In this document: positions 60,473-64,000 of the stretch, piece after piece
Layout: each line of letters opens with the position of its first letter
How positions within the stretch are numbered: position 1 is the first letter of the stretch
Source of the DNA: Roseicyclus salinarum
GTDB taxonomy: Bacteria; Pseudomonadota; Alphaproteobacteria; Rhodobacterales; Rhodobacteraceae
Direction: 5' to 3'
DNA: 64,000 bases
NCBI RefSeq assembly: GCF_029624655.1
Contig: NZ_JARRSA010000011.1
Coordinates: forward strand, 1-64,000
Position numbers and translations under genes: made by a program
Notes under the pieces: model-generated
The model's input: the letters and a program-made list of their open reading frames with translations, nothing else
What the model was told of the DNA's origin: nothing
Database searches by the model: none

Positions 60473-61250
60473 GGGCGGCCTCGCTCGGCTGGCGGGGGGG
60501 AAGGGCAAGCAGATCGAGGTGCCCGATCAGGCAGGTCGAGCGGTCGGCGCCGGCGTCGCGGGCGCGGCCCCAGGCCTCGGCCTCAGCGGCACCGGCCCCT
60601 GCGGCCGCCTCGGCGATGCCCCGGGTCAGTTCGCGCTGCAGCGCCGCCATGCCGGGGTCGAGCCGCCACGGGCTGGAGGCCGTCTCGACGCTGAAGCCGG
60701 CCGCGGCGAGCACCGTCGCCGCCCGCTCCGCGGCGTCGGGGCCAAGCGCGGGGCCAAGACCCTTGTCGCCGTGCTGATGACGGTTGAAGGCGTCCGTCAC
60801 GGCGCCGTCACGCGGGTCTTCCGGTGTCCACGACATCTGCCCATCATAACTGAGCGCCGCGTAGAACGGCACCCCCCGCAGCCGGCGCGCCAGTCCCTCG
60901 ACCCAGGCCAGCGGCACGAGGTCGAGCAGCGCCGAGGCGGTCACCAGCGTGGCGCCGTCCAGCGGCAGCGCGTCAAGATCGGCGAGGTCGGCCTGCACCA
61001 CCTCCACCCCCGGTCCCGCCGTCGCGGCGGCAAGGTCGAGCAGGTCCGCGTCATTGTCGACGAAGCGCCAGCGCGCGCCCGCCGGCAGGAGCGGCGCAAG
61101 CGCCCGCCAGGTCGCGCCAGTGCCGCAGCCGAGATCGACGACCAGCGGCGCGGGTCCCGCCGCCGCTGCCGCCCGCAGCGCAAGCGCGCCGTCACGCGCC
61201 GCCCGGTCGGCGGGGTCGCGCAGGGCCAGCCAGTCGGCGGAAAAGCCCAT
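60459..61250 (-). CDS. class I SAM-dependent methyltransferase of the RibA-PTPS operon
   Basis: The 263-residue protein has motif I VVDLGCGTG (about 38-46), an acidic FVDND for the ribose, and ASALLDLVPLAWVEGLARRL. It follows the PTPS-like gene by three bases. It may methylate a pterin or pyrimidine intermediate, but the substrate is unknown. The pairing with RibA and a RibD reductase recalls the toxoflavin pathway only in gene types. Confidence 0.8.
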   Translation of the reverse strand: MGFSADWLALRDPADRAARDGALALRAAAAAGPAPLVVDLGCGTGATWRALAPLLPAGARWRFVDNDADLLDLAAATAGPGVEVVQADLADLDALPLDGATLVTASALLDLVPLAWVEGLARRLRGVPFYAALSYDGQMSWTPEDPRDGAVTDAFNRHQHGDKGLGPALGPDAAERAATVLAAAGFSVETASSPWRLDPGMAALQRELTRGIAEAAAGAGAAEAEAWGRARDAGADRSTCLIGHLDLLALPPRQPSEAAHVLR

Positions 61251-61253
61251 GGC

Positions 61254-61649
61254 TCAGACCTCCGCCTCGTACCAGGCGCGGGCGACGTGGCTTTCGTGGA
61301 GCGTGATGCGAAGCTTCTTCACCCGGCCGCCATCGCCCAGCTTGCCGGCGCGGACCCGCTCGGCCATGGCGGCGAAGATGTGGCCGCAGAGGAATTCGGT
61401 CGTGGTGAACTTGCCCTCGAACTCCGGCACCTCGTCGAGGTTCTTGTAGCGCAAGGGGGCCAGCGTCTCGGCCAGCGCCTCGGTCGCCAGCCCGATGTCC
61501 ACCACGAGGCCATGCTCGTCGATGTTGTCGGTGAAGAAGGCCGCGTCGACCGTGAAGGTCGCGCCGTGCAGGCCTTGCGCGGGGCCGAAGACGGGCGATG
61601 GCAGGGAATGACCGATCATGATGTGATCGCGGACTTCGACGGCGAACAT
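61254..61649 (-). CDS. divergent 6-pyruvoyltetrahydropterin synthase/QueD-like protein
   Basis: The 131-residue protein has the length and T-fold of PTPS/QueD (HIMIGHSL start, then LHGATFTVDAAFF, LEVPEF region KNLDEVPEFEGKFTTTEF, and KKLRITLHESHVARAWYE end). The Zn-site HGH is LHGAT here, the Cys of the C-x3-HGH pattern is absent, and the LDH segment is LRY. The Glu of TTE and the terminal EtSxxARAxY-type end remain. So canonical activity is doubtful. It sits between the dehydrogenase and the methyltransferase genes. Confidence 0.78.
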   Translation of the reverse strand: MFAVEVRDHIMIGHSLPSPVFGPAQGLHGATFTVDAAFFTDNIDEHGLVVDIGLATEALAETLAPLRYKNLDEVPEFEGKFTTTEFLCGHIFAAMAERVRAGKLGDGGRVKKLRITLHESHVARAWYEAEV

Positions 61650-61664
61650 GGTGTCTCCTTGGGA

Positions 61665-62615
61665 TCAGTCGTAGCGGATGCGGTGGCAGAGCGTGGCGGG
61701 GTCCGACAGGATCGCGCCGTAGCGGTCGGGCAGGTCTGAGAATTGCGTCTCGCCCGAGATCAGAGCGTCGAGCGCGGGGGCGGTCAGGAGGTCCAGCGCC
61801 TTGGCCATGCGGCGGGCGTAGGTCCAGCGGGGCGCGCGGGCCGGCGGGATCCGGCCCACCTGCGAGCCGACGAGGCGCAGGCGGCGGCTGTGGAACGTGC
61901 CGCCGAGGGGGACGGGCGTGGCGCCAGCGCCGTGCCAGCTGCCCTCGACCACCGTGGCGTCCTGACCGGCGCAGGCGATGGCGGTGGCAAGCCCCGGCGC
62001 GGAGGCGGAGACGTGCACGACTACGTCGCAGTCCCGCGGCGCCGCGTCCGGGTCGGCAAAGCGGCAGCCGAGGGTTTCGGCCAGCGCGGCGCGGCCGGGG
62101 TTGGTGTCGACCAGCGTCACCTCGGCCCCCGGCAGCCGGGCCGCCAGATAGCCCGCCAGCGCACCCACGACGCCCGCGCCGATCACGGCGATGCGGTCAC
62201 CGGGCCCCGCGCCGCTGTCCCAGAGAAGCGTCAGCGCCGTTTCCATGTTCGCGCCGAGCACCGCGCGCTCCGGCGGCAGGCCGTCGGGCAGCGGCGTCAG
62301 CCCCGCTTCAGGCAGGCGGAACCGCGCCTGGTGGGGATGCAGCGCGAACACCGCGCGGCCAGCCAGCGCGCCCTCGGTCACGCGGCCCACGGCGCAATAG
62401 CCGTACTTCACCGGGAACGGGAACTCGCCCTCCATCGCCGGCCCGCGCATCCGGTCGTGCTCAGTCGCGGGCACGCGGCCCTCGAAGACCAGCCGCTCGG
62501 TGCCTCGGCTGATGCCGGAGAACAGCATGTCCACCGCCACGCCCTCGCCCATCGCGCCGGGGCGCGTCTCGACCCGCCCGGGGCCGACACACCAGAGCGC
62601 GGGCGCGGTCGTCAC
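61665..62615 (-). CDS. medium-chain zinc-type dehydrogenase/reductase
   Basis: The GTG at 62615 overlaps the RibA stop (GTGA). The 316-residue protein has a GroES-like first part (MLFSGISRGTERLVFEGRVP, then YGYCAVGRVTEG) and a Rossmann domain with IAVIGAGVVGALAGYLAARL (about 155-175) and an acidic VDTN for NAD(P). The usual structural-zinc Cys cluster is missing. It resembles bacteriochlorophyllide-type or threonine-type MDRs only in fold. The substrate is presumably an intermediate of this operon. Confidence 0.78.
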   Translation of the reverse strand: MTTAPALWCVGPGRVETRPGAMGEGVAVDMLFSGISRGTERLVFEGRVPATEHDRMRGPAMEGEFPFPVKYGYCAVGRVTEGALAGRAVFALHPHQARFRLPEAGLTPLPDGLPPERAVLGANMETALTLLWDSGAGPGDRIAVIGAGVVGALAGYLAARLPGAEVTLVDTNPGRAALAETLGCRFADPDAAPRDCDVVVHVSASAPGLATAIACAGQDATVVEGSWHGAGATPVPLGGTFHSRRLRLVGSQVGRIPPARAPRWTYARRMAKALDLLTAPALDALISGETQFSDLPDRYGAILSDPATLCHRIRYD

Positions 62616-63778
62616 AGAAGGTGCCCCGATTTCGCAGCCTTGGTCGCGAGATAGTGGGCATTCTGCACCGTGCGTCCGACCCGCAGCGGCACGCTCTCCA
62701 CCACCGCGATCCCTTGCGCGGCAAGGCTTGCCGTCTTGGCGGGGTTGTTGGTCATCAGCCGCACCTGCCCGATGCCCATCCGGCGCAGGATCTGGGCGCC
62801 GACGCGGAAATCGCGCTGATCGTCCTCGAAGCCAAGCCAGTGGTTCGCCTCGACCGTGTCCATCCCGGTCTCCTGCAGTGCGTAGGCGCGCATCTTGTTG
62901 GCGAGCCCGATCCCCCGACCCTCCTGGTTGAGGTAGAGCAGGACGCCGCCGTCTCCCTCGGCCATCGTCGCCATCGCGGCGCGCAGCTGCGGGCCGCAGT
63001 CGCATTTCAGGCTACCCAGAACGTCGCCGGTGAAGCAGGCGGAATGCAGCCGCACCGTCACCGGGCCGGACAGGTCCGGCGTGCCGATCTCGATGGCGTA
63101 ATGCTCGGCGCCGCCATCGTCCGGGCGGAAGACGTGCACGCGCCCCGCCGACGAGGCGTCCATCGGCAGCCGCGCCGAGCTGACACGGGTCTGGCTGCGG
63201 ACCTCGGCCATCGCCTCGGCGACGAGGCTCAGCGGAATTGTGCTCAGGCCGAGCCCGGCGGTGCCTCCGTCGTCACGCCCGGCCAGCGGCACGGAAAGGA
63301 CGGCGGGCACGGCCTGCATCGCCTTGGCGATCTCGATCGCGGCCCGGTGCGGCGCGCCGCCCGCCTGCAGGATGGGCAGGCTGGTGCCGGCGGCGGGGGA
63401 CCCCCGTCCGGCCTGCCCTGCGACCGCCGTGAGCCAGGCGAGGTCGGCCCCAGGCGGCACCCGAAGCCGCAGCGTGTCGCCCGGGATCGGTGGCAGTGCG
63501 CCCAGCGCCTCGGCACGGCGCCGCGTCAGCACCAGCTCGGGCTGGCCAAGTGCCGCCATCGCGGCGTATCGCGCGTCGGTCAGCCGTTCGACAAGGGCCA
63601 GAAGGGTCGCCTCGACGCCGTCCTGCAGGATCACGGGCAGGCCGGTGCGCAGGTCGCCGTGGATGCGGTGCAGCCGCTCGATCGCGCGCGGCGCGAGCGC
63701 GGGAGTGCCGGTGTCGGCGTCAGGTCGATCCGGCACCGTGTTGGCGGACCCGGGCGAAGCAAGTGGGCTGGGCAGCAT
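62612..63778 (-). CDS. ribA: GTP cyclohydrolase II with N-terminal extra domain
   Basis: From ATG 63778 the protein has 388 residues. The C-terminal 190 residues are RibA: HSACFTGDVLGSLKCDCGPQ holds the zinc Cys ligands, followed by YLNQEGRGIGLANKMRAYAL and MTNNPAKTASLAAQGI. The N-terminal 175 residues resemble a degraded DHBP-synthase-like domain. It makes the ribosylamino-pyrimidinone phosphate from GTP, the first riboflavin step, but here opens an operon with MDR, PTPS-like, methyltransferase and RibD-reductase genes. Confidence 0.88.
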   Translation of the reverse strand: MLPSPLASPGSANTVPDRPDADTGTPALAPRAIERLHRIHGDLRTGLPVILQDGVEATLLALVERLTDARYAAMAALGQPELVLTRRRAEALGALPPIPGDTLRLRVPPGADLAWLTAVAGQAGRGSPAAGTSLPILQAGGAPHRAAIEIAKAMQAVPAVLSVPLAGRDDGGTAGLGLSTIPLSLVAEAMAEVRSQTRVSSARLPMDASSAGRVHVFRPDDGGAEHYAIEIGTPDLSGPVTVRLHSACFTGDVLGSLKCDCGPQLRAAMATMAEGDGGVLLYLNQEGRGIGLANKMRAYALQETGMDTVEANHWLGFEDDQRDFRVGAQILRRMGIGQVRLMTNNPAKTASLAAQGIAVVESVPLRVGRTVQNAHYLATKAAKSGHLL

Positions 63779-64000
63779 GGCGTACCTGTTTCCTGTCGAA
63801 CCCAGCAATCTAGGGCGGTTGCCGCGCTGGCAAGGGTGTCGGCGCCGTGCCGCCTGGACGCCAATGGCCTAACGGGCTGTCTGGCACTCCAGTTCCATCG
63901 GCAAATCTCCAAATGGGTGACGGAACGAGGCGTTGGCTTGGCCTCTCGAGATCCGTGGTCACCCATCGGATCCCCGCGTCTTCGTGTGGGACCGGGCAGG
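63779..64000. other. upstream region of the ribA operon at the window end
   Basis: Presumed promoter of the minus-strand operon. No -35/-10 pair or riboswitch fold could be recognised by eye, and the FMN riboswitch consensus was not seen. Confidence 0.35.

Noticed and set aside
1-64000. tRNA, rRNA, CRISPR arrays, insertion sequences and integrase genes
   Set aside because: None was recognised: no transposase or integrase motif, no regularly spaced repeat array, and no tRNA-like cloverleaf noticed by eye. A tool search would be needed to exclude a tRNA.

Overview
This is a high-GC window whose gene content points to an alphaproteobacterium of the Rhodobacterales (Rhodobacteraceae or Roseobacter group). 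It carries an alphaproteobacterial flagellar set (FlaF, FlbT, MotE, DUF1217, DUF6468 and MucR neighbours, with no FliD or FliS), dense divergent operons with ATGA/GTGA overlaps, and Rhodobacterales-style catabolic clusters. The family calls are mine from reading the proteins; no database search was possible.

Layout. 0.2-1.7 kb holds a SAM methyltransferase and a LysR regulator. 1.8-40 kb is an almost complete flagellar island: export gate and ATPase (FliI, FliQ, FlhA, FliR, FlhB, FliP, FliH, a FliJ candidate), C-ring and MS-ring (FliM, FliN, FliG, FliF), rod, hook and rings (FlgB, C, F, G, E, D, H, I, A, a FlgJ rod domain, FliE, FliK), hook-filament junction and filament (FlgK, FlgL, flagellin), stator (MotA, MotB, MotE), and its own regulators (FlbT, FlaF, an FtcR/Rem-like OmpR-type protein, a sigma-70 family factor, MucR). 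No chemotaxis genes are present. About ten AT-rich promoter regions across the island carry copies of a CAAGAATAAG-like element, usually in pairs or triplets; this looks like a cluster-specific regulatory site. 40-44 kb has a Tat-exported amidohydrolase divergent from an outer-membrane porin. 44-48 kb is a looser stretch with small regulators, a membrane protein, an acetyltransferase gene broken by a stop codon, and a spermidine-synthase-like membrane protein.

48.4-58.6 kb is a sugar catabolic regulon: mutarotase, UxaA-family dehydratase, aldo/keto reductase, GntR repressor, SDR dehydrogenase, FAH-type hydrolase and a ribose-type ABC transporter. This fits non-phosphorylative breakdown of L-fucose or a similar sugar. 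Three of its promoters share one 20-bp palindrome-containing element, the likely GntR operator.

58.6-59.6 kb is mostly empty, with a decayed SnoaL-like fragment. 59.6-63.8 kb is a tight operon of GTP cyclohydrolase II, a medium-chain dehydrogenase, a 6-pyruvoyltetrahydropterin-synthase-like protein lacking several catalytic residues, a methyltransferase and a stand-alone RibD-type reductase. Its product is not obvious, and this operon and the flagellar CAAGAATAAG element are the two most promising candidates for something undescribed.
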